61,806 nt of DNA from Thalassobacillus pellis (GCF_016908295.1 NZ_JAFBDO010000010.1:1-61806); one strand, 5' to 3'; shown: positions 43,526 through 53,495, numbered from the stretch's first letter. Notes: generated by a model from the sequence alone, not told the origin. Numbers and translations are program-made.

Positions 43526-44059
43526 CTATAATTTTTTGATTTGGGAGAAATCCAGCTCTACCGGAGTTTCGCGCCCGAACATGTTGACATGGACTTTCAC
43601 TTTCTGTTTATCAACGTCGATATGCTCGATCGTACCTGTGAAATTCGCGAATGGTCCCTCTGTCACCTGGACACTTTCCTTCAATTCGAAATCGATGTCT
43701 GTGACAGGTTCATTCATGCCCATGCGCTTCAAGACGGCATCCACTTCTTCGGGCAAGAGAGGGGTCGGTTTCGAACCAGAACCGGTGGATCCGACGAACC
43801 CGGTTACACCAGGAGTGTTTCGGACTACGTACCATGAATCGTCGGTCATCACCATTTCCGCCAGCACATAGCCAGGGAATACTTTCTTTTTGGCTACTTT
43901 ACGTTTGCCGTTTTTAATTTCGGTTTCTTCGTCTTCCGGGACGAGGACACGGAAGATTTTATCTTCCATTCCCATGGACTCGACGCGCTTTTCTAAATTG
44001 GTTTTCACTTTATTCTCGTAACCGGAATAGGTGTGGACCACATACCATCTTTTTTCCAT
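43526..44059 (-). CDS. nusG: Transcription termination/antitermination protein NusG
   Basis: NusG, 177 aa; binds RNA polymerase beta' clamp and modulates pausing and termination. NGN domain (about 3-110, with WYVVHTYSGYENKVKTNL and VFPGYVLAEM) and a KOW domain (about 125-177, VTEGPFANFTGTIEHIDVDKQKVKV). It is separated from secE by an intrinsic terminator and seems to have its own promoter. Confidence 0.98.
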   Translation of the reverse strand: MEKRWYVVHTYSGYENKVKTNLEKRVESMGMEDKIFRVLVPEDEETEIKNGKRKVAKKKVFPGYVLAEMVMTDDSWYVVRNTPGVTGFVGSTGSGSKPTPLLPEEVDAVLKRMGMNEPVTDIDFELKESVQVTEGPFANFTGTIEHIDVDKQKVKVHVNMFGRETPVELDFSQIKKL

Positions 44060-44118
44060 AAATTAGGACAAGCTCCTTGCCCTTCCCTCCCTTATCTAAA
44101 AAAATATTTCCAGACGTT

Positions 44119-44143
44119 GAAAAAACCCGTCAGACGGGTTTTT
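44119..44143 (-). terminator. Terminator between secE and nusG
   Basis: Minus-strand AAAACCCG-TCTGA-CGGGTTTT followed by TTC; strong and short. It lies 60 nt before the nusG start and downstream of an extended -10 promoter, so it can terminate rpmG-secE and also attenuate nusG. Confidence 0.85.
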
Positions 44144-44162
44144 AATGTCAATCATATTCACC

Positions 44163-44173
44163 ATTATAACATA
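44163..44173 (-). promoter_or_regulatory. Candidate nusG promoter (extended -10)
   Basis: Minus-strand TATGTTATAAT: perfect -10 hexamer with TG-N extension, just after the secE stop. No convincing -35. Confidence 0.5.
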
Positions 44174-44185
44174 AAACCTGGAGCA

Positions 44186-44362
44186 TTATTCAGGGAAGAA
44201 GAATTCCAAACCCCAAGAAATGCCGAGATCGACTACCGCGAAAAAAACAGCAACAAATGCGACTGTCGTAAGGACAGTGATCGTGTAACGCACAAGTTCC
44301 CTGCGCTTCGGCCAACTGACCTTCTGCATTTCACGGGTTACATTCTTGAAAAACTTAAACAT
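44186..44362 (-). CDS. secE: Preprotein translocase subunit SecE
   Basis: Fifty-eight codons, too short for long-ORF lists. The product MFKFFKNVTREMQKVSWPKR has the conserved amphipathic helix with VSWPKRREL, then one transmembrane helix (about residues 27-45). This is the minimal one-TM SecE of Gram-positives, clamping SecY (15833-17125). GGGGAGG precedes the ATG. Between rpmG and nusG as in B. subtilis. Confidence 0.96.
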   Translation of the reverse strand: MFKFFKNVTREMQKVSWPKRRELVRYTITVLTTVAFVAVFFAVVDLGISWGLEFFFPE

Positions 44363-44403
44363 GCTTGTACCTCCCCTAAACCTGCGCCTGCCGGCATCTA
44401 TCT

Positions 44404-44553
44404 CTATTTCGTTTCGCGATGCAGCGTGTGCTTACCGCACCTCTTACAAAACTTCCGGACCTCGAGACGCCCGGACTGGCTTGCTGTATTTTTATAGGAA
44501 CTATAATTTCTGCTTGAACATTCGGTACAGGCTAAGATTACTTTTCTTCTCAT
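44404..44553 (-). CDS. rpmG: 50S ribosomal protein L33, zinc form
   Basis: Forty-nine codons giving [20 protein letters not shown] and ending [10 protein letters not shown]9/C12 and C36/C39 form the zinc ribbon of C+ L33. This corresponds to the rpmGB position before secE in B. subtilis, although there that copy lacks or retains the Cys depending on species. It is missed by ORF callers with a 60-codon cutoff. Confidence 0.95.
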   Translation of the reverse strand: MRRKVILACTECSSRNYSSYKNTASQSGRLEVRKFCKRCGKHTLHRETK

Positions 44554-44591
44554 TACGATCCCTCTAATCAGAGGATTTTGTCACTTCCATT

Positions 44592-44620
44592 AATGTAGCA
44601 TGCAAGATAGAGCATGTCAA
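44592..44620 (-). promoter_or_regulatory. rpmG-secE promoter (extended -10)
   Basis: Minus-strand TTGACA, 17-nt spacer, TACATT with TGC immediately before it. It begins 8 bp past the sigH stop. Confidence 0.75.
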
Positions 44621-44627
44621 TGAAGGA

Positions 44628-45278
44628 TTATAAGATGATTTCAGCGATTTCAAGGTACTTCTCAAGCTTTCGCTTCACTCTCTGAAGAGCGTTGTCGATG
44701 GACTTCACATGCCTGTCCAGTTCGGCTGAAATCTCCTGATACGACCTGCCGTCCAGGTATAGTGTCAGCACCTTTTTCTCCAAATCGCTTAACAATTCTG
44801 AAATTTTATCTTCCATGTCTCCGAATCTTTCTTTATTGACTATCAATTCCTGCGGGTCAATCGCTTTTGAACCGGCAATGACATCCAATAACGTGCGGTC
44901 AGATTCTTCATCATAAATAGGCTTATCCAATGAAACATAAGAGTTAAGAGGGATATGCTTTTGACGTGTGGCTGTTTTGATTGCGGTGATAATCTGGCGT
45001 GTGACACATAACTCAGCGAAGGCTTTAAAGGAGGATAGCTTGTCCTCTTTATAGTCACGGATAGCCTTATACAGTCCAATCATTCCTTCCTGAACGATAT
45101 CTTCACGGTCTGCACCAATCAGGAAATAAGTCCGAGCTTTTGCGCGGACAAAATTCTTATACTTATTGATCAGATAATCCAACGCCTGGCTATGCCCTTC
45201 ATTGATTCGTTCAATCACTTCTTCGTCTTCCAGCTTTTCATAATCAAAGATGTCGATCTCCGTCTGTCCGATGCTCAC
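44628..45278 (-). CDS. sigH: RNA polymerase sigma factor SigH
   Basis: Sigma-H (Spo0H), 216 aa, directs transition-state and early sporulation genes such as spo0A, spo0F, kinA and spoIIA. Region 2 (about 24-95; GADREDIVQEGMIGLYKAIRDY is the core-binding and -10 helix) and region 4 (about 150-210; RSYQEISAELDRHVKSIDNALQRVKRKL, the -35 helix-turn-helix) are clear. Start GTG 45278 follows a GGGGGGAA ribosome-binding site. In B. subtilis its transcription is repressed by AbrB. Confidence 0.97.
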   Translation of the reverse strand: MSIGQTEIDIFDYEKLEDEEVIERINEGHSQALDYLINKYKNFVRAKARTYFLIGADREDIVQEGMIGLYKAIRDYKEDKLSSFKAFAELCVTRQIITAIKTATRQKHIPLNSYVSLDKPIYDEESDRTLLDVIAGSKAIDPQELIVNKERFGDMEDKISELLSDLEKKVLTLYLDGRSYQEISAELDRHVKSIDNALQRVKRKLEKYLEIAEIIL

Positions 45279-45319
45279 TCAGGATTCCCCCCGACCCATA
45301 CTGCCCTGAATATAGAAAT

Positions 45320-45349
45320 ATTATACAGTAAGCGTTTTACCAGCGTCAA
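45320..45349 (-). promoter_or_regulatory. sigH promoter
   Basis: Minus-strand TTGACG, 18-nt spacer, TATAAT, starting 14 bp after the yacP stop. AT-rich flanks would suit AbrB, but no site can be called by eye. Confidence 0.75.
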
Positions 45350-45362
45350 CATGCCATCGCGC

Positions 45363-45872
45363 TTATTTATCTCCCCGGCGCCATTTCTCGAATACATCGA
45401 GCACTTCTTTTTTTATCGGTATTTTCGGCTTATATTCAACCTGTTTATGGGAATCTACATCCTGTTTTATTCTCTTTTCAATATTTTTCACTTCGATGTA
45501 GAGCTCCCTGGCCGATTTACGGAACGCTCCCTGGCCAAAGATTGTCCGCTGTTCAGCATAGTCGGATGTAGCCACATACACTTTTGTCCGGACATCATTC
45601 AATTCCCCGGCCAGCTTCTCTATCCGTTCATCGGCCGTCTCATTTTCCCTTGTATAAATGACCTCGACCTTATGGTTCTTCTCTTTATTGGCAATTCCCC
45701 TGACATGATAAGCATCAAATACGATAATGACTCTGTCATCCGTATAAGATTGATATTCCGCCATCATATCAACGAGAAGGTCTCTCGCCTGGGCGAGATC
45801 TTTATCCCTGAATTTTTTCAGCTCCGGCCACGCGCCGATCATGTTGTATCCGTCTACGATTAGGACAATCAT
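45363..45872 (-). CDS. rae1: Rae1/YacP, NYN-domain ribosome-dependent endoribonuclease
   Basis: NYN (PIN-like) domain protein, 169 aa, related to B. subtilis Rae1 (YacP), which cleaves mRNA in the ribosomal A site. ILIVDGYNMIGAWPEL (about 3-18; conserved Asp), DRVIIVFDAYHVRG and YVATSDYAEQ carry acidic residues of the metal site. The basic C-terminus may bind the ribosome. It starts 3 bp before the end of rlmB in the cysE-cysS-mrnC-rlmB-yacP cluster, all shared with B. subtilis. Confidence 0.93.
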   Translation of the reverse strand: MIVLIVDGYNMIGAWPELKKFRDKDLAQARDLLVDMMAEYQSYTDDRVIIVFDAYHVRGIANKEKNHKVEVIYTRENETADERIEKLAGELNDVRTKVYVATSDYAEQRTIFGQGAFRKSARELYIEVKNIEKRIKQDVDSHKQVEYKPKIPIKKEVLDVFEKWRRGDK

Positions 45873-45875
45873 TTG

Positions 45876-46619
45876 TCAGCCACCAACTGGGTGCCGTTTC
45901 CGGTAGACTTCATACATGAGCAGCGAAGCAGCCACCGAGGCATTCAAGGAGGTGACCTTCCCTTTCATGGGAAGCTGCACAGTCCAATCACATTTCTCTT
46001 TGACAATCCGGCTCATGCCTTTTCCTTCACTGCCTATGACAAGGGCAAGTGCCATCGAACCATCCAACTGACGGAAATCCTCTGTGCCATCTGCATCGGT
46101 TCCTACCACCCAGACATGGCGCTCTTTCAATTCATCAATCGTCCGGGAGATGTTCGTTACTCGGGCAACAGGAATATATTCAATGGCACCAGTGGAGGTT
46201 TTCGCAACAGTCGCTGTCAATCCGACCGACCGCCGCTTCGGGATGATGACGCCATGGGCACCCGCTGCATCAGCTGTCCGGAGAATCGAACCTAAATTAT
46301 GAGGATCCGAAATCTCATCTAAAATAAGATAAAAAGGCGCTTCCCCTTTTTCTTCTGATTTGGCAAAAAGATCATCCAGCGTACTATACGTGTAAGCTGC
46401 TACAGATGCTGCAACACCCTGGTGGTTCCCTTCTACCTGCTGGTCAATCTTCTTCTTTGGCACCTTCTGCACAGCAGCTCCATTTTCCTTAGCCAACTGT
46501 TGGATTTTTTGAAAGGCCTGGTGCTGCAATTGTTCGGAAATTAGAATCTTATTGATTGCACGGCCGGACTTCAGGGCTTCCATAACAGGATTCTTACCAA
46601 TGATCCATTCTTCCTTCAT
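45876..46619 (-). CDS. rlmB: 23S rRNA 2'-O-methyltransferase RlmB (TrmH family)
   Basis: SPOUT-class methyltransferase, 247 aa. N-terminal L30e-like substrate-binding domain (about 1-80), C-terminal knotted SAM domain with [34 protein letters not shown] and [13 protein letters not shown], the three TrmH motifs. RlmB methylates G2251 in the P-loop of 23S rRNA. Start overlaps the mrnC stop by 4 bp. Confidence 0.95.
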   Translation of the reverse strand: MKEEWIIGKNPVMEALKSGRAINKILISEQLQHQAFQKIQQLAKENGAAVQKVPKKKIDQQVEGNHQGVAASVAAYTYSTLDDLFAKSEEKGEAPFYLILDEISDPHNLGSILRTADAAGAHGVIIPKRRSVGLTATVAKTSTGAIEYIPVARVTNISRTIDELKERHVWVVGTDADGTEDFRQLDGSMALALVIGSEGKGMSRIVKEKCDWTVQLPMKGKVTSLNASVAASLLMYEVYRKRHPVGG

Positions 46620-47020
46620 GTGCTCATGCTCCTTTCCTCTACTTGCCGAATCGCATCTTCCACCACTTCTGTCAGCCGGTCCGTTTCCCCAAGTAAATAA
46701 AGGTAACCGATTACCGCTTCAAACCCTGTACTGTGACGGTAGGCCTGTACATCTGTGTTTTTCGGAATGGAACCTGATTTTGCATTCCGTCCCCTGCGAA
46801 AAACAGCTTTTTCTTCCTCTGATAAGAATTCTTTTTCCATCCAATTGTGCACGACTGCAGCCTGCGATTTTGCGGATACAAACCGGATGGCAGACTGGTG
46901 AAGCTGATTCGGCTGTACGGCCCCTGTTTCCAGGAGGTGATGCCGGACATGGACTTCGTAAACGGCATCACCCATATAAGCAAGCGCTAAACTTTTCATT
47001 TGTTTCACATCTATGGACAT
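46616..47020 (-). CDS. mrnC: Mini-ribonuclease III
   Basis: RNase III catalytic domain only, 134 aa, lacking the dsRNA-binding domain. [20 protein letters not shown] carries the signature with the catalytic Asp; [11 protein letters not shown] near residue 106 has the second acidic site. It matures 23S rRNA ends in B. subtilis. Six bp downstream of cysS. Confidence 0.96.
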   Translation of the reverse strand: MSIDVKQMKSLALAYMGDAVYEVHVRHHLLETGAVQPNQLHQSAIRFVSAKSQAAVVHNWMEKEFLSEEEKAVFRRGRNAKSGSIPKNTDVQAYRHSTGFEAVIGYLYLLGETDRLTEVVEDAIRQVEERSMST

Positions 47021-47025
47021 CGTTT

Positions 47026-48423
47026 TTATCCTCTTTTCCAGCGCGTGCCTTGAGGAGTGTCTTCCAAAATAATATTCCGCGCTTTCAAGTCATCACGTAT
47101 CTGGTCGGCAAGGGCAAAATCCCTATCTTTTCTTGCCTGGATACGCTGTTCTATCAACGCCTCAATCTCTTCATCAAGCAAGTCATCCTCTTTCTCTAAA
47201 CCGACACCAAGGATATCCAGTAAGGTAACGAACGTATTTGTAAAAGCATCTATCACCCGCGTAGAAGTCTGTCGGGACTGGAGATAGAGGTTTGCCTCTT
47301 TTGTCAAATCGAACAAGACGGAGATGGCATTCGCTGTGTTAAAGTCATCATCCATCTCAGATTCGAACCGCTGCTTATGCTGCTCGATTTTCTCCATCCA
47401 TTCCCCATGGTCTTCCAGGTCTGCACTCGCCTCTTTTCGGTGCAGCAGGTTTTCATAGGCATTACGGATTCGGTCAAAGCTGTTCTTTGCGCCTTCCAGT
47501 AACGCATCACTGAAATTGATCGGATGGCGATAATGCACGCTAAGCATGAAGAAGCGGATAATTTTCGGATCATGCTTTTCAATCAGGTCATGGGCGAGGA
47601 CAAAGTTTCCAAGTGACTTGGACATTTTTTCATTTTCAATATTAATATAGCCATTATGCATCCAATAACGGGCGAATGGCTGGCAGTTATGGGCTTCCGA
47701 CTGGGCGATTTCATTTTCATGATGAGGAAACGTAAGATCCTGACCGCCGGCATGAATATCAATCGTTTCACCCAGATACTTTTTTGCCATCGTTGAGCAT
47801 TCGATATGCCAGCCTGGACGTCCTTTTCCCCAAGGACTGTCCCAGGAGATCTCACCCGGCTTGGCTTCTTTCCAAAGCGTGAAATCAAGTGGATCCTGTT
47901 TCTTTTCGCCTACCTCGATACGCGCCCCAGACCTTAATTCCTCGACAGATTGGTGAGAAAGTTTTCCGTATTCATCAAACGAGCGGGTCTTGAAATAGAC
48001 ATCTCCTCCAGAAGCATAGGCATGACCTTTGTCAATCAGTCCCTGAATGAATTCGATGATTTCCGGCATGTTTTCAGTGACACGTGGATGGTGGACGGCT
48101 TCTTTCACTCCGAAAGCACCTACATCCTCTTTGTAAGCATCAATGAATCTATTTGCAATCGTTGGAACTTCCTCTCCCAGTTCATTGGCTGCTTTGATCA
48201 ATTTATCGTCAACGTCGGTGAAATTCAGTACATAAGTCACATCATAGCCTTTATATTCAAAGTAACGCCGGACGGTATCGAAAACGATTGCCGGGCGGGC
48301 ATTACCGATGTGAATATAGTTGTATACGGTAGGACCGCACACATACATTTTGACCTTGCCTTCTTCTATCGGGGAAAAGGCTTCTTTTTTTCGTTTCAGC
48401 GTGTTATAAACGTGTATCGCCAT
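47026..48423 (-). CDS. cysS: Cysteinyl-tRNA synthetase
   Basis: Class I aminoacyl-tRNA synthetase, 465 aa. HIGNARP (HIGH-like, about 38-44), zinc-binding C29, C209, H234 and E238 regions ([17 protein letters not shown]), and KMSKS (about 265-269) are intact. It overlaps the 3' end of cysE by 20 bp, so translation is coupled. Controlled with cysE by the Cys T-box. Confidence 0.98.
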   Translation of the reverse strand: MAIHVYNTLKRKKEAFSPIEEGKVKMYVCGPTVYNYIHIGNARPAIVFDTVRRYFEYKGYDVTYVLNFTDVDDKLIKAANELGEEVPTIANRFIDAYKEDVGAFGVKEAVHHPRVTENMPEIIEFIQGLIDKGHAYASGGDVYFKTRSFDEYGKLSHQSVEELRSGARIEVGEKKQDPLDFTLWKEAKPGEISWDSPWGKGRPGWHIECSTMAKKYLGETIDIHAGGQDLTFPHHENEIAQSEAHNCQPFARYWMHNGYINIENEKMSKSLGNFVLAHDLIEKHDPKIIRFFMLSVHYRHPINFSDALLEGAKNSFDRIRNAYENLLHRKEASADLEDHGEWMEKIEQHKQRFESEMDDDFNTANAISVLFDLTKEANLYLQSRQTSTRVIDAFTNTFVTLLDILGVGLEKEDDLLDEEIEALIEQRIQARKDRDFALADQIRDDLKARNIILEDTPQGTRWKRG

Positions 48424-49075
48424 TTGACTTCACTCCTTTTAACTCATCAAGCTCCTTATGGAGACGCATGATTTCCTGCTCAAGCCCAACCAGTCGATCA
48501 TATACTGGATCAGGCAGCTTATGGTGGTCAAGGTCTTTTTCACGTACCTTCACACCGTCCTGTACAACGACACGGCCAGGGATTCCCACGACAGTAGAAT
48601 TATTCGGTACATCATGGAGAACGACAGACCCTGCTCCTACCTTCGAATTCTGTCCAATTGTTATCGACCCTAATACCTTGGCTCCTGTAGCGACAAGGGA
48701 ATTATCCAATAAAGTAGGATGCCGCTTTCCTTTTTCTTTTCCGGTACCGCCAAGCGTCACTCCCTGAAAAATGGTAACGTTGTCGCCAATTTCGCATGTT
48801 TCTCCAATGACTACGCCCATACCATGGTCAATAAAGAAACGCCGGCCAATTTTGGCTCCTGGGTGGATTTCGATCCCCGTAAAAAAACGGCTGACTTGTG
48901 AAATGACCCGTGCGAGAAAAAAGAATTTCTTTTTAAAACAAGCATGGGCCACCCTATGTGCCCAAATTGCGTGAAGCCCTGAATACGTCAGGATCACTTC
49001 AAAGTGCGTACGCGCAGCCGGGTCCTGGTCAAATACGACACTGACATCTTCTTTTAACATCTTGAATAGCCCCAT
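48404..49075 (-). CDS. cysE: Serine O-acetyltransferase
   Basis: Catalyses acetyl-CoA + L-serine to O-acetylserine, the first step of cysteine synthesis; 223 aa. Left-handed beta-helix hexapeptide repeats (about 65-165), with [20 protein letters not shown] carrying the catalytic His/Asp. The N-terminal SATase helical region is the short Gram-positive form. First of cysE-cysS-mrnC-rlmB-yacP, directly behind the T-box. Confidence 0.97.
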   Translation of the reverse strand: MGLFKMLKEDVSVVFDQDPAARTHFEVILTYSGLHAIWAHRVAHACFKKKFFFLARVISQVSRFFTGIEIHPGAKIGRRFFIDHGMGVVIGETCEIGDNVTIFQGVTLGGTGKEKGKRHPTLLDNSLVATGAKVLGSITIGQNSKVGAGSVVLHDVPNNSTVVGIPGRVVVQDGVKVREKDLDHHKLPDPVYDRLVGLEQEIMRLHKELDELKGVKSNGDTRL

Positions 49076-49144
49076 ACTTGCTCCTCCTTAAAAGAAATGT
49101 GAAAATCGCTCGTTAAGCTTACATGTGTACCTTCTGTTAAAAAT

Positions 49145-49411
49145 AAATAAATAAAAATGCGCCTCTATGCCTTTCAGCACAGAGACGCATCGTAAGCGCG
49201 GTTCCACTCTGTTTGGGAAATATTCCCCAACTCTACTCTCTGTAACGGGAGAAACCCGCTCTTGCCTACTAATGTTCGGCAAGAGACTCTGAGGGGCATT
49301 TCGGAATCGTGCCTTAAAATCACTTCCAGCCAAGGTGATTCTCTCTGTATAAGGCAGCTGCATCCTACTTATCCTCATCCACGTTCTTATTGGTATTTCC
49401 GTTTTTAGTGT
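49145..49411 (-). promoter_or_regulatory. T-box riboswitch, cysteine-specific, for cysE-cysS
   Basis: Minus-strand T-box sequence AGAGTGGAACCGCG (49197-49210) precedes a terminator stem GCGTCTCT...AGAGGCGC with T-run (49150-49190). In the stem I region, GAAATGCCCC places a UGC Cys codon (49296-49298) as specifier, fitting the downstream genes. Uncharged tRNA-Cys should stabilise the antiterminator. The 376-bp gap is filled by this element and its promoter. Confidence 0.92.
49150..49190 (-). terminator. T-box terminator
   Basis: Minus-strand ATGCGTCTCTGTG paired with CATAGAGGCGCAT, then TTTTATTTATTTA. The 5' arm overlaps the sequence downstream of the T-box antiterminator. Confidence 0.85.
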
Positions 49412-49417
49412 ATTACT

Positions 49418-49446
49418 ACTATATTACATCCGTATCGCTTTGTGAA
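49418..49446 (-). promoter_or_regulatory. cysE T-box promoter
   Basis: Minus-strand TTCACA, 17-nt spacer, TATAGT, beginning 5 bp after the gltX stop. Confidence 0.65.
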
Positions 49447-49450
49447 TCAT

Positions 49451-50920
49451 TTAAGCTTGCAGCCGCTTCAAGGCATCGTCCAAACGGACAGTCACTGTTT
49501 CTAACCCGAGCAGGTGAATGGCATCCGGCAATTCCGGACCGTGTGTCTGGCCGGTAGTTGCAACGCGGATCGGCATAAACAACTTTTTACCTTTATGGCC
49601 GGTTTCTTTTTGCACGGCTTTCACCTGGGACTTGATATTCGGTGGAGTGAATTCTTCCAGCTCAGTAAGATTACGTTTAAAAGTTTCCAGCACTTCAGGC
49701 ACTTGCTCGCCGCTCAGGACCTCCATTGCGTCTGCGTCATACTCTATTTCCTGCTTGAAAAACAAGTCCGTCAGTTCGACGATTTCCGCACCAAAGCTCA
49801 GCTGTTCATGATAAAGCCCGATCAGTTCAAGTGCCCATTTCCGCTCTTCCCCGTCCATATCCTCAGGCAGACGTCCTGCTTCGATCAAATGCGGCAGGGT
49901 CAGAGCGGCGATACGGTCGAATTCTGCCGCTTTGATGTACTGGTTGTTCATCCATTTCAGCTTGGCAGGGTCGAATATTGCCGGAGAAGTAGATAGGCGT
50001 TCTGGATCAAAGATGTCGATGAATTGATCCTTAGTGAAAATTTCTTCCTCACCGACAGGGGACCATCCGAGAAGCGTGATGAAATTGAACAGCGCTTCCG
50101 GTAGATAGCCTAGATTTTTGTATTGTTCGATGAACTGAAGAATATGTTCATCCCGTTTACTTAGTTTCTTCCGGTTTTCATTCAAAATCAATGTCATATG
50201 ACCGAATTTTGGAGGCTCCCAGTCGAAAGCTTCGTAGACCATCATTTGTTTCGGTGTATTGGAAATATGCTCTTCCCCACGCAGGACATGGGAAATATTC
50301 ATCAAGTGGTCATCAATCGCTACTGCAAAGTTGTAAGTCGGTATTCCGTTCTTTTTCACAATGACCCAATCGCCGAAGTCACTGGAATCAAATGTGATCT
50401 CTCCGCGGACGATATCGTTGAAGCGGTAAGTATGATCCTTCGGGACACGAAGCCTGATGCTCGGTTCACGTCCTTCTGCTTCAAACTGCTCTCTTTGTTC
50501 CTCTGTCAGGTTACAATGGGCTCCGGAATACTTCGGCACCTGACCTTTGGCACGTTGTTCCTCACGCTCTTGCTCCAGTTCTTCTGCGGTCATGTAACAT
50601 TTGTAAGCAAGATCACGTTCCAGGAGTTCATCGATATATTTCTGGTAAATATCCAGGCGCTCCATTTGGCGGTAAGGGCCAAACTCTCCTCCGACATCTG
50701 CTCCTTCATCCCATTCAATACCGAGCCATTTCAAATAGTTCAACTGGCTTTCTTCCCCGCCTGTAACGTTTCGTTTTTCATCCGTATCTTCCACTCGGAT
50801 AATAAACTTACCGCCGAGGTGACGGGCATATAAGTAATTGAATAATGCTGTGCGAGCGTTCCCGATATGAAGGTTTCCTGTCGGGCTTGGCGCATAGCGG
50901 ACACGTACGTCATTAGTCAT
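49451..50920 (-). CDS. gltX: Glutamyl-tRNA synthetase
   Basis: Class I synthetase, 489 aa. HIGNART (HIGH motif, about 17-23), RVEDTDEKR, and KLSKRDE (KMSKS motif, about 256-262) are intact. In bacilli GltX is non-discriminating and also charges tRNA-Gln for later amidation by GatCAB. It follows ispDF by 92 bp without an evident terminator. Confidence 0.98.
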   Translation of the reverse strand: MTNDVRVRYAPSPTGNLHIGNARTALFNYLYARHLGGKFIIRVEDTDEKRNVTGGEESQLNYLKWLGIEWDEGADVGGEFGPYRQMERLDIYQKYIDELLERDLAYKCYMTAEELEQEREEQRAKGQVPKYSGAHCNLTEEQREQFEAEGREPSIRLRVPKDHTYRFNDIVRGEITFDSSDFGDWVIVKKNGIPTYNFAVAIDDHLMNISHVLRGEEHISNTPKQMMVYEAFDWEPPKFGHMTLILNENRKKLSKRDEHILQFIEQYKNLGYLPEALFNFITLLGWSPVGEEEIFTKDQFIDIFDPERLSTSPAIFDPAKLKWMNNQYIKAAEFDRIAALTLPHLIEAGRLPEDMDGEERKWALELIGLYHEQLSFGAEIVELTDLFFKQEIEYDADAMEVLSGEQVPEVLETFKRNLTELEEFTPPNIKSQVKAVQKETGHKGKKLFMPIRVATTGQTHGPELPDAIHLLGLETVTVRLDDALKRLQA

Positions 50921-51012
50921 GATTTTTCCCCTTTCCTTAAGTACCGTTCTTTTAAGTTATCCAAATTCACGGTCGTATATTTGCCTTGTCCTATTTTATC
51001 ACTTTTCCTTGC

Positions 51013-52197
51013 CTACTGGTGACTGTTTTGCAGGAGAACGACTGCCTGGGCGGCAACTCCTTCCCCTCTTCCTGGAAAGCCGAGCTTTTCTGTCGTCGTT
51101 GCTTTGACGTTGATACAGTTCGAATCAGCGTTTAACAAAGCGGCAATGTTCCCTCTGATTTGTTCTATATACGGTGCCATTTTAGGAGCCTGGGCAATGA
51201 CCGTGCAGTCTATATTTCCAAGCTCATACCCGCGCTCTGTGACCATGTTCCACACATGCTTCAAAAGCTCGGAAGAATCAGCATTTTTATAAGCCTCATC
51301 GGTATCCGGGAAATGTTTGCCGATATCCCCTTCGCCAATAGCTCCAAGACAGGCATCAGCAATTGTATGAAGCAGAACGTCAGCATCTGAGTGTCCAAGC
51401 AGCCCTTTTTCATGAGGGATTTCAACCCCGCCAATAATACACTTTCTTCCCTCCACTAACTGGTGAACATCAAACCCTTGTCCGATCCGAAACATCTGCT
51501 TTTCCTCCAAATTGTTGTGTTTTTTATCGATATGAGCGACAGCTTTGTTCATATCTTCTGGTGTCGTCAATTTCATATTATCATAGCTTCCTTCGACGAT
51601 TGCCACATTCCTGCCCGTACGTTCTACAAGGGAAGCATCATCCGTACCGTAAAAGCCAATCTCCCTCGCTTGCCGGTGTGCATCGTAAATGACTTCATAA
51701 GAAAAGGACTGCGGTGTCTGTGCGGCCCATAACTTTGAACGGGCAAGCGTTGTGAGCTTTCCCCCATCCCGCTGCTTGATTGTATCCGTTACCGGAACGG
51801 CTAATAAGGCAGCCTGGTGTTCCTGAACCGCTTCAGCCAACTTGTGCAAATGGATATGCTCGACAAAAGGACGGGCACCGTCATGAATGAAAACAGGCTT
51901 GTTATGGTCCGTGATCTGCTGCAATCCACAATAGACACTATCCTGCCTCTCCTGGCCGCCATTCACTAACTGAATCGGTGTTTGAAGTGGATAGCGGGTC
52001 AGCAGTTCTTCCATACTTTCCCGTTCCTTTTCGTTGGTAACAAGAATAATTTCGCTGCACCATTCGTCCGTTTCAAACACGGACAAAGTATGTACCACCA
52101 ACGGTTTATCACCCAGTAAAATGAACTGCTTGTTTTTTCCCGCTTTCATCCTTTTGCCTTGCCCGGCTGCAAGGACGATAGCAGCGTATTGTATCAT
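51013..52197 (-). CDS. ispDF: Bifunctional IspDF: MEP cytidylyltransferase fused to MECDP synthase
   Basis: One 394-aa frame joins two MEP-pathway enzymes. Residues 1 to about 225 are IspD ([13 protein letters not shown] nucleotide motif; [15 protein letters not shown]). Residues 235-394 are IspF ([13 protein letters not shown] with metal Asp/His; [30 protein letters not shown]). The linker is only about 10 residues ([10 protein letters not shown]). GGAGG lies 8 nt before the internal ATG at 51495, so free IspF may also be made. B. subtilis has two separate genes here; fusions are known mainly from proteobacteria. A lost stop codon is the simplest origin. A sequencing error cannot be excluded. 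Confidence 0.93.
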   Translation of the reverse strand: MIQYAAIVLAAGQGKRMKAGKNKQFILLGDKPLVVHTLSVFETDEWCSEIILVTNEKERESMEELLTRYPLQTPIQLVNGGQERQDSVYCGLQQITDHNKPVFIHDGARPFVEHIHLHKLAEAVQEHQAALLAVPVTDTIKQRDGGKLTTLARSKLWAAQTPQSFSYEVIYDAHRQAREIGFYGTDDASLVERTGRNVAIVEGSYDNMKLTTPEDMNKAVAHIDKKHNNLEEKQMFRIGQGFDVHQLVEGRKCIIGGVEIPHEKGLLGHSDADVLLHTIADACLGAIGEGDIGKHFPDTDEAYKNADSSELLKHVWNMVTERGYELGNIDCTVIAQAPKMAPYIEQIRGNIAALLNADSNCINVKATTTEKLGFPGRGEGVAAQAVVLLQNSHQ

Positions 52198-52225
52198 ATC
52201 GTATCCACCCTAACCGTTATAAACA

Positions 52226-52257
52226 ACAAAAGCGATAACATCCATGTTATCACTTTT
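52226..52257 (-). terminator. Terminator between yacL and ispDF
   Basis: Minus-strand AAAAGTGATAACAT-GG-ATGTTATCGCTTTT, then GTTGTTTA. It lies 27 bp after yacL and 29 bp before ispDF, so ispDF needs its own promoter or antitermination; none is obvious. Confidence 0.75.
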
Positions 52258-52283
52258 GTTTTCCTTATTCGTTTATACCTTTT

Positions 52284-53387
52284 TTATAACGCTTTTTCAA
52301 GTGGTTTTGGTTTGGCAAAAATCATTCTGCCAGCAGAAGTCTGAAGAACGCTCGTCACAATTACATCAATCGTATCGCCGATATAGTTCTTTCCTTCTTC
52401 AACCACGATCATCGTACCGTCATCAAGATAAGCAACACCCTGATTCTGCTCTTTACCGTCTTTGATCACCTGGATTTTCATTTCTTCTCCAGGAAGTACC
52501 ACAGGCTTTACAGCATTCGCAAGGTCATTGATATTCAAGACTGCAACATTTTGGAATTCACAGACTTTATTCAAATTAAAGTCATTCGTCACCACAACGC
52601 CATCCATCACTTTTGCAAGCTTGACGAGTTTACTGTCGACTTCCTGAATCTCCTCGAAATCTCCTTCGTAAATTTCTACATTGACAGGCAATTCCTTCTG
52701 GAGACGATTCAGGATGTCCAGCCCTCGGCGTCCGCGATTCCGTTTCAGCCCGTCTGATGAATCGGCGATATGCTGCAATTCTTCCAGTACGAACTGTGGA
52801 ATAACGATGGTCCCTTCTAAAAAGTTCGTCTGGCAGATATCAGCAATCCGGCCGTCAATAATCACGCTCGTATCAAGTATTTTCGGTTTAGGAAGCTGTT
52901 CATTGTTAGCAGCGGCAAGCTCCTCTTCGGACTTTTTCTTTTCCCTTTTGCCACCTCCATTGAACAAAGCCAGGATTTCATCTTTCCTTTTAAAGCCTAC
53001 CTGGAAACCAAAGTAACCAAGGAAGAAGCTCAGGAATATCGGTACAACCTGACTGACCACCTGGATTTGGATATCCTGGATAATGATATTAATCAGAAAT
53101 GCAACAACAAGACCGATAATCAATCCAAAGCTTCCCAGCAGCAAATCCGCAATAGGGGCCTTTACCAGAGTATCCTCAAACCATCTCAAAAGATCAACAA
53201 TATAATCGACAAGCCAAAACGTCAGTAAAAATAAAATAAGTGCTCCTAAAATAGCGCCAATATATGGTGATTGCAGCCATTTCTGGTCGGTAATATCAAG
53301 TACCCGGATAAGATCAGGAATATATAAATACCCTACAGTACCGCCAGCAATAATAATAAATAATTGAACGATTTTTTTAAGCACCAT
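52284..53387 (-). CDS. yacL: YacL: PIN/TRAM-domain membrane protein
   Basis: About 367 aa. Four transmembrane segments in the N-terminal 135 residues; a charged linker GGGKREKKKSEEE; a PIN nuclease domain (about 165-280) with ILDTSVIIDGR and other acidic residues; and a C-terminal TRAM RNA-binding domain (about 290-355). The likely role is a membrane-tethered RNase, not proven. Start: ATG 53387 is 5 nt after AGGAGG; GTG 53384 is 8 nt after it and matches the MLKRIVQ start of B. subtilis. It follows disA with a promoter and a palindrome between. Confidence 0.92.
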   Translation of the reverse strand: MVLKKIVQLFIIIAGGTVGYLYIPDLIRVLDITDQKWLQSPYIGAILGALILFLLTFWLVDYIVDLLRWFEDTLVKAPIADLLLGSFGLIIGLVVAFLINIIIQDIQIQVVSQVVPIFLSFFLGYFGFQVGFKRKDEILALFNGGGKREKKKSEEELAAANNEQLPKPKILDTSVIIDGRIADICQTNFLEGTIVIPQFVLEELQHIADSSDGLKRNRGRRGLDILNRLQKELPVNVEIYEGDFEEIQEVDSKLVKLAKVMDGVVVTNDFNLNKVCEFQNVAVLNINDLANAVKPVVLPGEEMKIQVIKDGKEQNQGVAYLDDGTMIVVEEGKNYIGDTIDVIVTSVLQTSAGRMIFAKPKPLEKAL

Positions 53388-53474
53388 ATTCACCTCCTAG
53401 CCAACAGTATGACCAAAATCAAGTTCCTATAACCATGAATGCACCAACTAATCTATTATTGATAAAGGTAGCAC

Positions 53475-53495
53475 AATTGACAAATATAGTCAATT
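53475..53495. promoter_or_regulatory. Palindromic operator-like site in the yacL 5' region
   Basis: AATTGAC-AAATATA-GTCAATT: a perfect 7-bp inverted repeat with 7-nt spacer, 13 bp downstream of the -10 of the yacL promoter, in the region a repressor would occlude. No cognate regulator identified. Confidence 0.45.

Noticed and set aside
49088-49378. 96-codon frame upstream of cysE
   Set aside because: It lies wholly in the T-box leader RNA; no ribosome-binding site.
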